A DNA stretch of 64,000 nucleotides from Streptomyces sp. JJ38 (GCF_019303475.1 NZ_JABLSI010000004.1:141676-205675), one strand, 5' to 3'; numbered from the stretch's first letter, positions 47,635 through 55,688 are shown. Translations and numbers: made by a program. The notes: a model not told the origin generated them from the sequence alone.

Positions 47635-49178
47635 CGGCAGATCTCCTCGGCGGGGTCGACGGCGTCGGTGAAGTGGAGGGGGCGGCTGACGGGCAGCAGC
47701 AGTGCGCTGTGCCCGGAGGTCACGGTCCGCCGGGAGGGGTGCAGCACGGTCGCGTCGACCGGGTCCTCCCCGGTGTGCGGGTTGCGGGCGTGGGCGGGGA
47801 AGTGGTGGCCCGCGATCTCCAGCCGGAGCCGGGTCCCGGCCGCGAGGCGGCGGGCCAGGGGGCCGAGCGGCACCGTGAGGTCGGCGGGCCGGTTGGGGGT
47901 GTCGGCGCGCCGGACGACGCCGGTGGCGAGGGGCTCGGCGGTGCCGGACGGGTGGAGGGCGACGAGCCTCGCGACCCAGTCGGCCGCCGGGGTGTCGGCG
48001 GTGGCCCGCAGCCGCACGGCGGCCTCGCCGAGCAGGTCCAGCGGCCGGGGCAGCGGGGCGCCCACGAGCAGGCAGCGGTCGTGGGGGCGGCCGGGGTGGC
48101 GGGGCACGGTCAGCTCGTCGGAGCGCACGGGACGCGCCGGGTCGGCGGTGAACCGGGTGCCGGTCAGCACGCTGAGGCCGCCGGGCCGTTCGAAGGCGAG
48201 GACGGCCGGGTCGGGCACGTCCGCTCCCGGGCCCGGGAGCGCGTCGGCCGGGAGCCACAGCGGGCTGCCGCCCAGCGCGACGGCACCGCGCGGCGCCGTG
48301 CCCAGCCGTCCGTCGAGGGCCCGGCGGGCCCAGCGCGCGTAGAGCGGGCCGAGCGGGACCCGGTGGGCACGGTGGGCGTCGGTGCCCGGGGCGGCGGTGA
48401 GCGCGTGGCCCCAGGGGCCGAGCAGCAGCCTCGCCGGTGCTCCGTCCCAGCGCCGCCACAGTCTCAGCGTGTCGGCGAGGAAGGGGTCGTGGGTGCCGCC
48501 GACGGCGAGCAGCGGGACGGTCGTACGCGGCTCCCGTCCCGCGACGCGGTCCCGCCGGGTGGCACGCCACAGGCCGGGCCAGGAGGGCAACGGGCGGCCG
48601 AGCCACCGGGGCAGGTCGGCGACGGGGAGGCGGTCCAGCAGAGCGGGGTCGGTGGCCAGCGCGCTGGCGAGGGCCTCGGGGTCGCTGTCCGGCCGGTCCC
48701 CGTGGGCCGCCCACCAGCCGGCCCGGGCCGCGAGCCGCTCCGGACCGGTCGCCTCACGCGCGGTCTCGGCCGCGCCCAGGGCGGGGACGGCGGCCAGGAC
48801 GGCGTCGGGACGGGCCGCGTCCTCGGCGCTCGTCAGGCTCAGGGCGCAGTGGGCGGCGTACGAGGCCCCGGACGCGAGGACGCGGCCGTCGCTCCAGGAC
48901 TGGGCGCGGACCCAGCGGACGGTGCCCGCACCGTCGGCCCGCTCGTGCCGGTACGGCCGCCAGACGCCCCCGGAGCCGTGGCGCCCGCGCACGTCCTGGG
49001 CGAGGGCGGCGAAGCCGTGACGGGCCCAGCCGGCCAACTCCCCCTGGTGGGAACGCCGGTCGTAGGGGGTGCGGACCAGCACCGTGGGGTGCGGGCCGGG
49101 CCCGTCGGGCAGGCAGAGGTCGGTGGCGAGGGGGGTGCCGTCCGGGGCGGGTATCCGCACCGGACGTGAGGAGCTCAC
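47631..49178 (-). CDS. CocE/NonD-family alpha/beta hydrolase, RiPP cluster
   Basis: A 515-residue peptidase S15-like hydrolase: N-terminal PAPDGTPLATDLCLPDGPGPHPTVLVRTPYDRR (split here by domain), catalytic Ser in LASGASYAAHCAL, Asp in VGGTHDPFLADTL, His in LGPWGHAL, then a C-terminal jelly-roll domain. The Ser motif reads GASYA rather than GxSYxG. Such hydrolases may release the leader peptide or trim the product; this is an inference from context. The GTG at 49178 overlaps the preceding gene's stop (GTGA). Confidence 0.82.
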   Translation of the reverse strand: MSSSRPVRIPAPDGTPLATDLCLPDGPGPHPTVLVRTPYDRRSHQGELAGWARHGFAALAQDVRGRHGSGGVWRPYRHERADGAGTVRWVRAQSWSDGRVLASGASYAAHCALSLTSAEDAARPDAVLAAVPALGAAETAREATGPERLAARAGWWAAHGDRPDSDPEALASALATDPALLDRLPVADLPRWLGRPLPSWPGLWRATRRDRVAGREPRTTVPLLAVGGTHDPFLADTLRLWRRWDGAPARLLLGPWGHALTAAPGTDAHRAHRVPLGPLYARWARRALDGRLGTAPRGAVALGGSPLWLPADALPGPGADVPDPAVLAFERPGGLSVLTGTRFTADPARPVRSDELTVPRHPGRPHDRCLLVGAPLPRPLDLLGEAAVRLRATADTPAADWVARLVALHPSGTAEPLATGVVRRADTPNRPADLTVPLGPLARRLAAGTRLRLEIAGHHFPAHARNPHTGEDPVDATVLHPSRRTVTSGHSALLLPVSRPLHFTDAVDPAEEICR

Positions 49179-50104
49179 GGGGTGGCCCGAAGCGGCGGGG
49201 CGACCGGCGGTACCGGCAGCACGGCGTGCGAGGTGACGGTCAGATCGCGCAGGTCCACGCGGCGCAGCCGACGAGTGACGGGCAGGGTGCCGGGGACGGA
49301 GGGGGCTCCGGTGGCCCAGGCCGTGAGGTCCTCGGTGAGGAGGGCGGCGGTGAGGGTGGCGGCGGCCGGGGTGAGGGTGACGGGGGCGCCGGTGGTGCGG
49401 TGTCCGGCCCAGTAGGCGGCCAGTTCACGGTGAGCGGGGGTGGCGGCCAGGCGACGGGCCCTCAGGTGGGCGGAGGTCACGTCGGCCGGGCCCGCGGCGA
49501 GCGGCTCGACCCAGAGCTGGTACCCCTCGCGGTGACAGCGCAGCCAGGCGACCCCGTGCGCGGGCAGGGTGTCGGCGTCGTCCCACAGACCCGGGGGCAC
49601 CGGCTCGTCCAGGCACCAGACGACGGCGGCGGGACGATCGGCGGCGCCGGGGGCGGGAGTTTCGGTCAACGGCCCGAGATCCGGGGGCTCGACAGTGCGG
49701 ACCCGGGCTCCCGCTGCGGTCAGGCACGCGCCGAGCGGGACGGTGAGCGTGGGAGCGCCGAGCAGCCACACCGCTCCGAGGTCCGCGGACGGGCCGGGTT
49801 CCGCCGGGGCGGCGTCGGGGAGTTCGGCGGCGTCGGCCAGGTATCCGGCGTCCGCGAAGGCCCCCAGGAGGCGGCCGAGGTGCGGGTCGTCGTCCCCCGA
49901 GTCGGCGTCCCCGGGGTCGGCCTCGCCCGGGGCGGGGGCGACGGAGGCGTCGTGCGCTCGTCCGGAGAGACGGGCCAGCAGCCGACGGGGCTCCGCCTGC
50001 CCGGTGCTGACGCGCAGGAAGTCGCCGTCCGGGGTGCGCAGCGCCAGCCCGCCGTCCGGTACGACGACGACCTCCGCTCCCGGGGCGAGCCGGCTGCCGT
50101 TCAT
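49175..50104 (-). CDS. E1-like (ocin-ThiF type) precursor-binding partner
   Basis: A 309-residue protein. The N-terminus (LAPGAEVVVVPDGGLALRT, FLRVSTG, LLARLSG) looks like the winged-helix leader-binding domain of TOMM partner proteins. The middle is Rossmann-like (AVWLLGAPTLTVPLGACL, AAVVWCLDE). SAHLRARRLAATPAHRELAAYW occupies the place where relatives carry a Cys-x-x-Cys zinc site, but has no Cys. It probably brings the precursor to the YcaO enzyme. AAGGAG lies 6 nt before the ATG. Assignment rests on layout, so moderate. Confidence 0.65.
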   Translation of the reverse strand: MNGSRLAPGAEVVVVPDGGLALRTPDGDFLRVSTGQAEPRRLLARLSGRAHDASVAPAPGEADPGDADSGDDDPHLGRLLGAFADAGYLADAAELPDAAPAEPGPSADLGAVWLLGAPTLTVPLGACLTAAGARVRTVEPPDLGPLTETPAPGAADRPAAVVWCLDEPVPPGLWDDADTLPAHGVAWLRCHREGYQLWVEPLAAGPADVTSAHLRARRLAATPAHRELAAYWAGHRTTGAPVTLTPAAATLTAALLTEDLTAWATGAPSVPGTLPVTRRLRRVDLRDLTVTSHAVLPVPPVAPPLRATP

Positions 50105-50130
50105 GGGGTGCTCCTTGGTCGGTGATGTGG

Positions 50131-50161
50131 GGCGGGCCCGGCCGGAGAGGCCGGGCCCGCC
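50131..50161 (-). terminator. Hairpin between precursor gene and biosynthetic genes
   Basis: A 13-bp perfect GC stem (50131-50143 with 50149-50161) and GGAGA loop, 15 nt after the precursor stop and 26 nt before the next ATG. Partial termination here would raise precursor mRNA over enzyme mRNA, a common RiPP arrangement. Confidence 0.75.
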
Positions 50162-50176
50162 TGGACTAGCGGTGGC

Positions 50177-50293
50177 TCACTCCTCGTTGTCGTCGAAGGG
50201 GTTCTCGACGAGGGCGTTGGAGTGGGTGGCCGAGGCGTGGGCGAGCTGGCCCGGGTCGGCGATGGGGGCGAAGACCTTGTCCTGCTGCTCCAT
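50177..50293 (-). CDS. RiPP precursor peptide, 38 residues
   Basis: A short gene with an ideal ribosome site (AGGAGG, 6 nt before ATG at 50293). The peptide starts MEQQDKVFAPIADPG, has a small-residue, His-containing middle, LAHASATHSNALVENPF, and an acidic C-terminus, DDNEE. It has no Cys. It is first in the E1-like/hydrolase/YcaO/SagB/exporter operon, behind a Zur-type box. The sequence and neighbours resemble precursors of the streptamidine family as I remember them; not checked. The two His flanking SAT, and the Thr/Ser/Asn cluster, are the likely modified region. Confidence 0.8.
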   Translation of the reverse strand: MEQQDKVFAPIADPGQLAHASATHSNALVENPFDDNEE

Positions 50294-50356
50294 GAACTCC
50301 TCCTAGGAGATCGGGTGTGGGAAGTGGCACTCGGTGAGTGCCAGTAAGAGAATAAA

Positions 50357-50371
50357 TGAAAATGATTATCA
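50357..50371 (-). promoter_or_regulatory. Zur-type box before the RiPP precursor gene
   Basis: TGAAAATGATTATCA closely follows the Streptomyces Zur consensus (TGAAAATGATTTTCA, from memory). It overlaps the stop codon of the importer ATPase gene (50369-50371) and ends 64 nt before the precursor ATG. It stands in a strikingly AT-rich island of about 25 nt. It matches the box at 54406-54420 at 12 of 15 positions. Confidence 0.75.
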
Positions 50372-51178
50372 GAATCCATGCGGTAGAGGGTGATCTGGGT
50401 AACACACCGGCCAGCCGCCCTCGGGGTCCCTGCCCACCCGGCCGGAGACGCCCAGCACCTCCGCGAGCAGCCCGGGCGTCACGACGGCCCCCGGCGCCCC
50501 GTCCGCGACCACGCGCCCGTCCCGCAGGGCGACGACGCGCTGCGCGAACCGGGCCGCGTGACCCAGGTCGTGGAGCACCATCACCACCGTCAGCCCGCGC
50601 TCCGCCCGCAGCCGCACGACGGTCTGCAGCACCTCCAGCTGGTGCCGCAGGTCCAGATAGGTCGTGGGTTCGTCGAGAAGCAGCACCCGGGTGTCCTGGG
50701 CGAGCGCCATCGCCAGCCGTACGCGCTGCCGTTCACCGCCGGACAGCGCGTCGACGGGCCGCTCGGCCCAGCGCTCGACCCCGGCGTCCGCGAGCGCCCG
50801 GCGCACGGCGGCGTCCTCGCCCTCGCGCAGCATCCCCAGCGGCCCGCGCTGGGCGTAGCGCCCCTGGCGTACCAGCTGCCGCACCGTCATGCCCGGTACG
50901 GGCGGCGCGGACTGGTGCAGCAGCGCCACTCTCCGGGCGGCGGCCCGGCGGCCGAGCCGCGCCAGGTCGACGTCGCCGAGCAGCACCCGCCCCCGGTCGG
51001 GCCGTGCGAGCCCGGCGGCCAGCCGCAGCAGCGTCGACTTGCCGCAGCCGTTCAGCCCGATGAGCGCCACGAGGTCACCGGGCGCCACCCGCAGGTCGAC
51101 GTCCCGCAGGACCGGGCGCCCCGGGTAGCCGAAGGAGACGCCGTCCACGGTGATGCCGGGCGGTTCGGTCACGTCCAT
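50369..51178 (-). CDS. Metallophore-type ABC importer ATPase (FecE/FhuC-like)
   Basis: A 269-residue ATPase with Walker A GLNGCGKSTLLRLAAGL, signature LSGGERQRVRLAMALAQ, Walker B VLLLDEPTTYLDLRHQLEVL and switch MVLHDLGHAARFAQRV, all typical of siderophore/B12-type importers. Last gene of the minus-strand importer operon. Its stop lies in the Zur-type box. About 99 nt separate it from the permease gene, with GC-rich palindromes (51236-51273). Confidence 0.9.
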   Translation of the reverse strand: MDVTEPPGITVDGVSFGYPGRPVLRDVDLRVAPGDLVALIGLNGCGKSTLLRLAAGLARPDRGRVLLGDVDLARLGRRAAARRVALLHQSAPPVPGMTVRQLVRQGRYAQRGPLGMLREGEDAAVRRALADAGVERWAERPVDALSGGERQRVRLAMALAQDTRVLLLDEPTTYLDLRHQLEVLQTVVRLRAERGLTVVMVLHDLGHAARFAQRVVALRDGRVVADGAPGAVVTPGLLAEVLGVSGRVGRDPEGGWPVCYPDHPLPHGF

Positions 51179-51277
51179 CGTCCACGTCCTGAGGGTCTCG
51201 AAAGGTTCTCGGGGGTTCTGGGGGATCGGAGTTCTGGGCCCGGGGCCCGGGGCCGGCGGTTCCCGGGCCCGGGCGGC

Positions 51278-52297
51278 TCAGAAGGTGCGGTCGGGGGTGC
51301 GGCGCACCACCACCAGCAGCAGCACGGCGCCCAGACAGGTGGTGAGGGCGCCCACCGGCAGCGTCAGCCGGTCCGCGTCGAGCCCGGCGGCGAGCCATCG
51401 GGAGAGGTGCTGCGCGAGAGCGTCCGCGCCGCACACCACCACGGCGCCCAGCAGGGCCGCGCCGGGGAGGGCGTGCCGCAGGTCGGCGCCGAACACCGCC
51501 ACGGCCAGGTGGGGCACGAGCAGCCCGACGAAGCCGAGCGCGCCCACCGACGCCACCGCGCCGGCCGTCAGCGCGACCGCGCACAGCAGCGCGAGCGCGC
51601 GGGCCCGCCCGGTGGCGAGACCCGCCGCGGCGGCCGGCTCCTCGCCGAGCCGGAGCAGCGTCAGCGGCGCGGCCAGCAGCCAGGCGGCGACGCCCCAGCA
51701 CAGGGCCCACGGCCACAGCAGGTGCCAGTGCGCCCACACCCTGCCCTCGGTGCTGCCGACCAGCCACTGGACGACGCTTCCGAGTTCGCCGGGGGCGACG
51801 AGCAGCACCATGGCGGTGAGCCCGCCCAGCACGGCCGAGACGAGGACGCCGTAGACGGCCGTCCCGGCCGGGTCGGAGCGCTGCCGCCCGGCCAGGAGCC
51901 ACAGCAGCCCGGCGCCGGTGAAACCGCCCGCGGTCGCGGCGGCGCAGACGGCGGCCGGTGACTCCCAGCCGGCGAAGCCGAGCCCGGTCGCCGTGACGGC
52001 ACCCAGGACGGCGCCGGGGGTGACGCCGGTGACCTCGGGACCGGCGAGCGGATTACGCAGGGCCGACTGGAGGACGAGGCCGGCCACGCCGAGCGCCGCC
52101 CCGGCACCGAGCGCGACCAGCAGCCTCGGCAGGCGCAGCCGCAGGACGACATGGCGTGCGGTGGGGTCTCCCCCACCGCCCAGCACGTCGAGGACGGTCA
52201 CCGCGTCCAGGGAGCGCCCGGCCAGCAGGTCCGCACCGGCGGCGAGCACCACCAGCACGGCCAGCACGGCCAGTCGGCGCGCGTTCCGCGCTCTCAC
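51278..52297 (-). CDS. FecCD-type metallophore permease 1
   Basis: A 339-residue BtuC/FecCD permease with about nine to ten helices. Typical blocks are LRLPRLLVALGAGAALGVAG, LVLQSALRNPLAGPEVTGVT and GFVGLLVPHLAVAVFGADLR, the ATPase-contact loop. The GTG at 52297 overlaps the next permease stop (GTGA). Confidence 0.9.
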   Translation of the reverse strand: MRARNARRLAVLAVLVVLAAGADLLAGRSLDAVTVLDVLGGGGDPTARHVVLRLRLPRLLVALGAGAALGVAGLVLQSALRNPLAGPEVTGVTPGAVLGAVTATGLGFAGWESPAAVCAAATAGGFTGAGLLWLLAGRQRSDPAGTAVYGVLVSAVLGGLTAMVLLVAPGELGSVVQWLVGSTEGRVWAHWHLLWPWALCWGVAAWLLAAPLTLLRLGEEPAAAAGLATGRARALALLCAVALTAGAVASVGALGFVGLLVPHLAVAVFGADLRHALPGAALLGAVVVCGADALAQHLSRWLAAGLDADRLTLPVGALTTCLGAVLLLVVVRRTPDRTF

Positions 52298-53322
52298 GGC
52301 GCCACCTCCCGGCTGGTGGCCGGCGAGCGGGCGGCCCGCAGGAGCGCGACGCCCACCGGGACGCCGAGCAGGGCCGTCCAGGCGCCGACGGGCGTCTCCA
52401 CCGGGGCGAGCGCCAGCCGGGCCGGGACGTCGGCGAGCGCCACGACGGCCGCGCCCCACCCGGCGGACCAGGGCAGCCAGCGGACGGCGTCCCCGCCGGG
52501 CAGCAGCCGCCGTGCGAGCTGCGGGGCGAGGAAGCCCACCCACGCGACCGGCCCGCAGACCGCGACGACGGGCGCGATGAGCACGATCGCCACCGCGAGC
52601 GCGGCGAGCCGGGCGCTCCGGACGCGGACTCCGAGCGCCTCGGCATCGTCGTCCCCCAGCCGCAGGACCGACAGCACCGGTGCGCACAGTACGAGCGCGG
52701 GCAGCGCGACGAGCAGCCAGGGCCACAGCCCGGCCACGTCGGCCCAGGTGCGGGCGGACAGCGAGCCGAGCAGGTAGCGGTAGATGAGCTGGAGGTCGAG
52801 CTGGTCGGCCATGACCATCAGCACCAGCAGCGCCGCCTGGAACGCCGCCGAGACGGCCGCACCGGTGAGCAGCACCGCCGAGGGGCTGCGTCCGAACCCG
52901 GCGGCCAGCAGGGTGAAGACCCCGCCGCACACGGCGCCGCCGACCGCCAGCAGCGGCTCGACGACGGCCGGGAGGCTGAGGGTGAGGACCAGCGGGGCCG
53001 CCACCCCGAGCGCCGCCCCCGAGGAGACGCCCAGCATCTCGGGGACCGCGAGCTGGTTGCGCAGGGCCTCCTGGAGGACGAGACCGGCCACCCCGAGGCA
53101 GGCACCGGCGAGGATCGCCAACACCAGCCGGGGCAGCCGCAGTTCCGCGACGACGACCCCGGCGAGTCCGGCGTGTTCCCCGCCCCCGAGACCGGCCAGC
53201 GCGCCGGGCAGCTCACCCGGCGGCACGACGGGGGTGCCCAGGCACAGGGTGGCGAGCGCGGCGGCGGTGAGCAGACCGGCAAGCGTCAGCGGGAGGCGCA
53301 GACGGTGGCGGAGGCTGGTCAC
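52294..53322 (-). CDS. FecCD-type metallophore permease 2
   Basis: A 342-residue FecCD permease: LRLPRLVLAILAGACLGVAG, LVLQEALRNQLAVPEMLGVS and AWVGFLAPQLARRLLPGGD. The pair forms a heterodimeric channel. GTG 53322 overlaps the binding-protein stop (GTGA), marking one coupled operon. Confidence 0.9.
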   Translation of the reverse strand: MTSLRHRLRLPLTLAGLLTAAALATLCLGTPVVPPGELPGALAGLGGGEHAGLAGVVVAELRLPRLVLAILAGACLGVAGLVLQEALRNQLAVPEMLGVSSGAALGVAAPLVLTLSLPAVVEPLLAVGGAVCGGVFTLLAAGFGRSPSAVLLTGAAVSAAFQAALLVLMVMADQLDLQLIYRYLLGSLSARTWADVAGLWPWLLVALPALVLCAPVLSVLRLGDDDAEALGVRVRSARLAALAVAIVLIAPVVAVCGPVAWVGFLAPQLARRLLPGGDAVRWLPWSAGWGAAVVALADVPARLALAPVETPVGAWTALLGVPVGVALLRAARSPATSREVAP

Positions 53323-54308
53323 CGCAGTGCGGCGGTGGCCTCGTCCAGGACGAGACCGAGGGAGCGGGTTCCGCGGCCCTTGGCCCACACCTCGGAGTCG
53401 ACCTCGTGCACGTCGCCGTTCCGCACGGCGGGGATCTCACCCCACAGCGGGTTGTCGGCGAGCGACTCGGAGAGCTTGCCGGTGTCGTCGCCGAAGGACA
53501 TGGTCTCCACGAAGAGCACGTCCACGTCCTTGGCGAGGATCTCCTCCAGGCTGTAACCGCCCTCCACGCCACGGGACTCGAAGGGGTACCGGGAGAACTT
53601 CGGGAAGAGCCCGGCGGCGACGTCGGTACCGGGGGTGGCGACGCCGAAGTTCTCGTCGCTGCCGTAGATGATGAGCGCGGTCTTGTCGCTGGGCTCGCGC
53701 TCGGCGGCGGCGAGTTTGGTGCGGAAGGTCTTCTCGGCTTGCTCGCCCTGCGTGGTGCGCCCGGTGAGGGCGGCGAGGTCGCGCAGATACCCGACGCTGT
53801 CCTGCCACGACTCCGGCTGGACGGGCCAGAAGGTCGTGGCGCCCTCGAGGGCGGGGGCGAGCTTGCCGTGGGTGTCCTCGAGGCCGATGACGAGGTCCGG
53901 CTCGTGGGAGAGGATCGCCTCCACCTCGGGAGCGAGGAAGCCCCCGGGTATGACGGGGACGTCGGCGGCCTTCCGCTCGCCGAGGAACTCGGGGTGGGCG
54001 AGCAGGGCGTTGTTGGTGGCGACGGGGGCCATGCCCAGCTCGACGAGCATGTCGTCGCACAGGGCCACGAGACAGACCACGCGCCGCGGTTCGGCGTCGG
54101 TGGCGACGGTGACGCCCCGGCTGTCGGTGATCTTCCGCGCGGGGGTGATGGATTCCACGTCGACCGTGGTCAGCGCGGCCTTCTCCTCGCCGCCCGAAGC
54201 GGCGTCGTCGGTCTCGGTGGACGTGCCGCAGCCGGCGAGGAGCGCGGTGAGGGCCGCCGCGGCGGCGGCCACGCGCAGTCTGCGGGTGCGGATCGATGGG
54301 CGCGACAT
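53319..54308 (-). CDS. Metallophore-binding lipoprotein
   Basis: A 329-residue class III (long-helix) binding protein. The N-terminus MSRPSIRTRRLRVAAAAAAL, then a lipobox ending LLAGCG, marks it as a lipoprotein. The mature part has ITDSRGVTVATDAEPRRVVC, EAILSHEPDLVIGLEDTHG and LAKDVDVLFVETMSFGDD, typical of Fe-siderophore or cobalamin-type proteins. GGAAG precedes the ATG by 5 nt. First gene of the importer operon, 98 nt from the Zur-type box at 54406. The ligand may be the metal-loaded RiPP, which is an inference. Confidence 0.88.
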   Translation of the reverse strand: MSRPSIRTRRLRVAAAAAALTALLAGCGTSTETDDAASGGEEKAALTTVDVESITPARKITDSRGVTVATDAEPRRVVCLVALCDDMLVELGMAPVATNNALLAHPEFLGERKAADVPVIPGGFLAPEVEAILSHEPDLVIGLEDTHGKLAPALEGATTFWPVQPESWQDSVGYLRDLAALTGRTTQGEQAEKTFRTKLAAAEREPSDKTALIIYGSDENFGVATPGTDVAAGLFPKFSRYPFESRGVEGGYSLEEILAKDVDVLFVETMSFGDDTGKLSESLADNPLWGEIPAVRNGDVHEVDSEVWAKGRGTRSLGLVLDEATAALR

Positions 54309-54405
54309 GGGGACTTCCGTTCTCGTCGTCCGGGGCGTCGGTTGCGGTGCTGGGGAAGCGGAGGGAGGCCCGCCCCGGGGGTCCTCGCATACCGCAGGAT
54401 ATACA

Positions 54406-54420
54406 TGATTATCGTTTCCA
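54406..54420. promoter_or_regulatory. Zur-type box between importer and beta-propeller genes
   Basis: TGATTATCGTTTCCA (minus strand TGGAAACGATAATCA) matches the 50357 box at 12 of 15 positions. It lies 30 nt before the propeller ATG and 98 nt before the lipoprotein ATG, positioned to control both. Confidence 0.65.
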
Positions 54421-54449
54421 AAAAATCCCAACCCGCCTCTGGAGGCCCC

Positions 54450-55676
54450 ATGCCGACGGCCGACCCCCTACTCCTCGTCGCGGACCACGTGGCCGGGCGC
54501 GTGAGCGTGTTCGACGTCCCCGACGGCACCGAGCTGGCCACACTGACCGGCCGCCACGTGAGCGAGCACGCCGGCTTCCTCCATCTCCCCCGCGGCCGGG
54601 TCGCGTTCGTCGACGACCTCGGCGGCGCCCTCGTCGTCCTCGACACGGCCGCCGCCCGCACCGGCGGAGCGCTGGAGGAGGCGGTCATCCCCGTCGCGAC
54701 ACCGGCCGAGCACCTGGCGTCCGACGTGACGGGCCAACGGCTCGCCGTGACCACGGGCCTCGGGCCACACGAGACGCCGTGGAGCGACCTGTTGACCGTC
54801 GTCGACCTGCCTGGCGCCCAGTCCACACGCGTCCGGAGCCGGGTGGGCGAACCCGGAGTCACGCTCGTGGCACGCCGGGACGGCGACGCGGCCGTCGTCC
54901 TACGCCACCGGGAACCCGGCGCGTTCGCCGTCCACGGCCACACGGACCTCCTGCGCGCCGGGCCCGGCTGCCCCCGGGTCACCGCCGAGGCGGGCCTCCC
55001 TCTTCCGGCCGACGCCCACGGCGACGCCCACGACCCCCGCCACGGCCGGGTGTTCACCGCCTCCGGGGAGGGCGTTCACCGGGCGCGGCTCGACGCCCGG
55101 GGCCTCACGGCCGAGGAGCCGCTGCCCTGGGGGGCCGAGGGGCGGGGCTGGTTCCTGCGGTTCGACACGACGCACCGCAGGCTGTGGTCCTGCCTGCGCG
55201 GCGGCCCGGCCGATCCGGCGCACTGGCCGGAGTGGACGAACACCGCCTGGTGCCACTCCGTGGACTCGGGCCGCACCGCGCACGTCGAGCTCGGCCCGGG
55301 GCTGGCCTTCCGCATGGCGCTCTCCCGGACGTCCGCCGCGTTCACCCGCGTCCACCCCGACGGGGACGAGCTGATCCTCGTCAGCCGCGGCGCCCAGCGA
55401 CCCAGGGTGACCGCGCGGGTCCCGCTGCCCGCGATGTCGGGAGCGCCCCGGCGGGGCGGCACGCCCTGGGACGGCGTGCAGCGGCGCGCGGTCGCGGCCT
55501 CACCGGGAGCCGACGTGGTGGCGGTCAGCCGGGGCGGACACGGGGAGGTGCACCTCTTCGACGGCGTGGACGGCCACCGGACCGGGACCCTGCGCCTGCC
55601 GACGCCGCTGGACGAAGGGGGTCGGCTGGCCGTCGTCCAGGACGGCAGCACCGGACACGACACCGTCGGCCACTGA
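54450..55676 (+). CDS. YncE/AztD-like beta-propeller protein
   Basis: A 408-residue protein of repeated blade strands. It opens with LLLVADHVAGRVSVFDVPDG, close to the N-terminal blade of AztD zinc chaperones (VADH...V.D...G). Later blades include DDLGGALVVLD, HDPRHGRVFTASGEGVHRA and VVAVSRGGHGEVHLFDGVDG. No signal peptide is visible, and the long His/Asp zinc loop of AztD is not obvious. GGAGG precedes ATG by 4 nt. With the Zur-type box and importer, a role in zinc or metallophore handling is likely but unproven. Confidence 0.7.
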   Translation: MPTADPLLLVADHVAGRVSVFDVPDGTELATLTGRHVSEHAGFLHLPRGRVAFVDDLGGALVVLDTAAARTGGALEEAVIPVATPAEHLASDVTGQRLAVTTGLGPHETPWSDLLTVVDLPGAQSTRVRSRVGEPGVTLVARRDGDAAVVLRHREPGAFAVHGHTDLLRAGPGCPRVTAEAGLPLPADAHGDAHDPRHGRVFTASGEGVHRARLDARGLTAEEPLPWGAEGRGWFLRFDTTHRRLWSCLRGGPADPAHWPEWTNTAWCHSVDSGRTAHVELGPGLAFRMALSRTSAAFTRVHPDGDELILVSRGAQRPRVTARVPLPAMSGAPRRGGTPWDGVQRRAVAASPGADVVAVSRGGHGEVHLFDGVDGHRTGTLRLPTPLDEGGRLAVVQDGSTGHDTVGH

Positions 55677-55688
55677 CGGTACGAGAAG

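Noticed and set aside
50357..50371. Reading this site as a DmdR/IdeR iron box
   Set aside because: It lacks the TTAGGTTAGGCTAACC pattern seen properly at 58676-58694 and instead fits the Zur form; another Fur-family protein remains possible.
50166..50405. Longer minus-strand open frames over the precursor gene (also 50101-50379)
   Set aside because: They are in other frames, have no ribosome site and give low-complexity Pro/Ser/Arg translation; the 38-codon frame has an ideal site and RiPP-like sequence.
51236..51273. GGGCCCGGG-rich palindromes as a defined terminator
   Set aside because: Several alternative pairings overlap and the downstream ATPase gene seems part of the same operon, so no single terminator is called.
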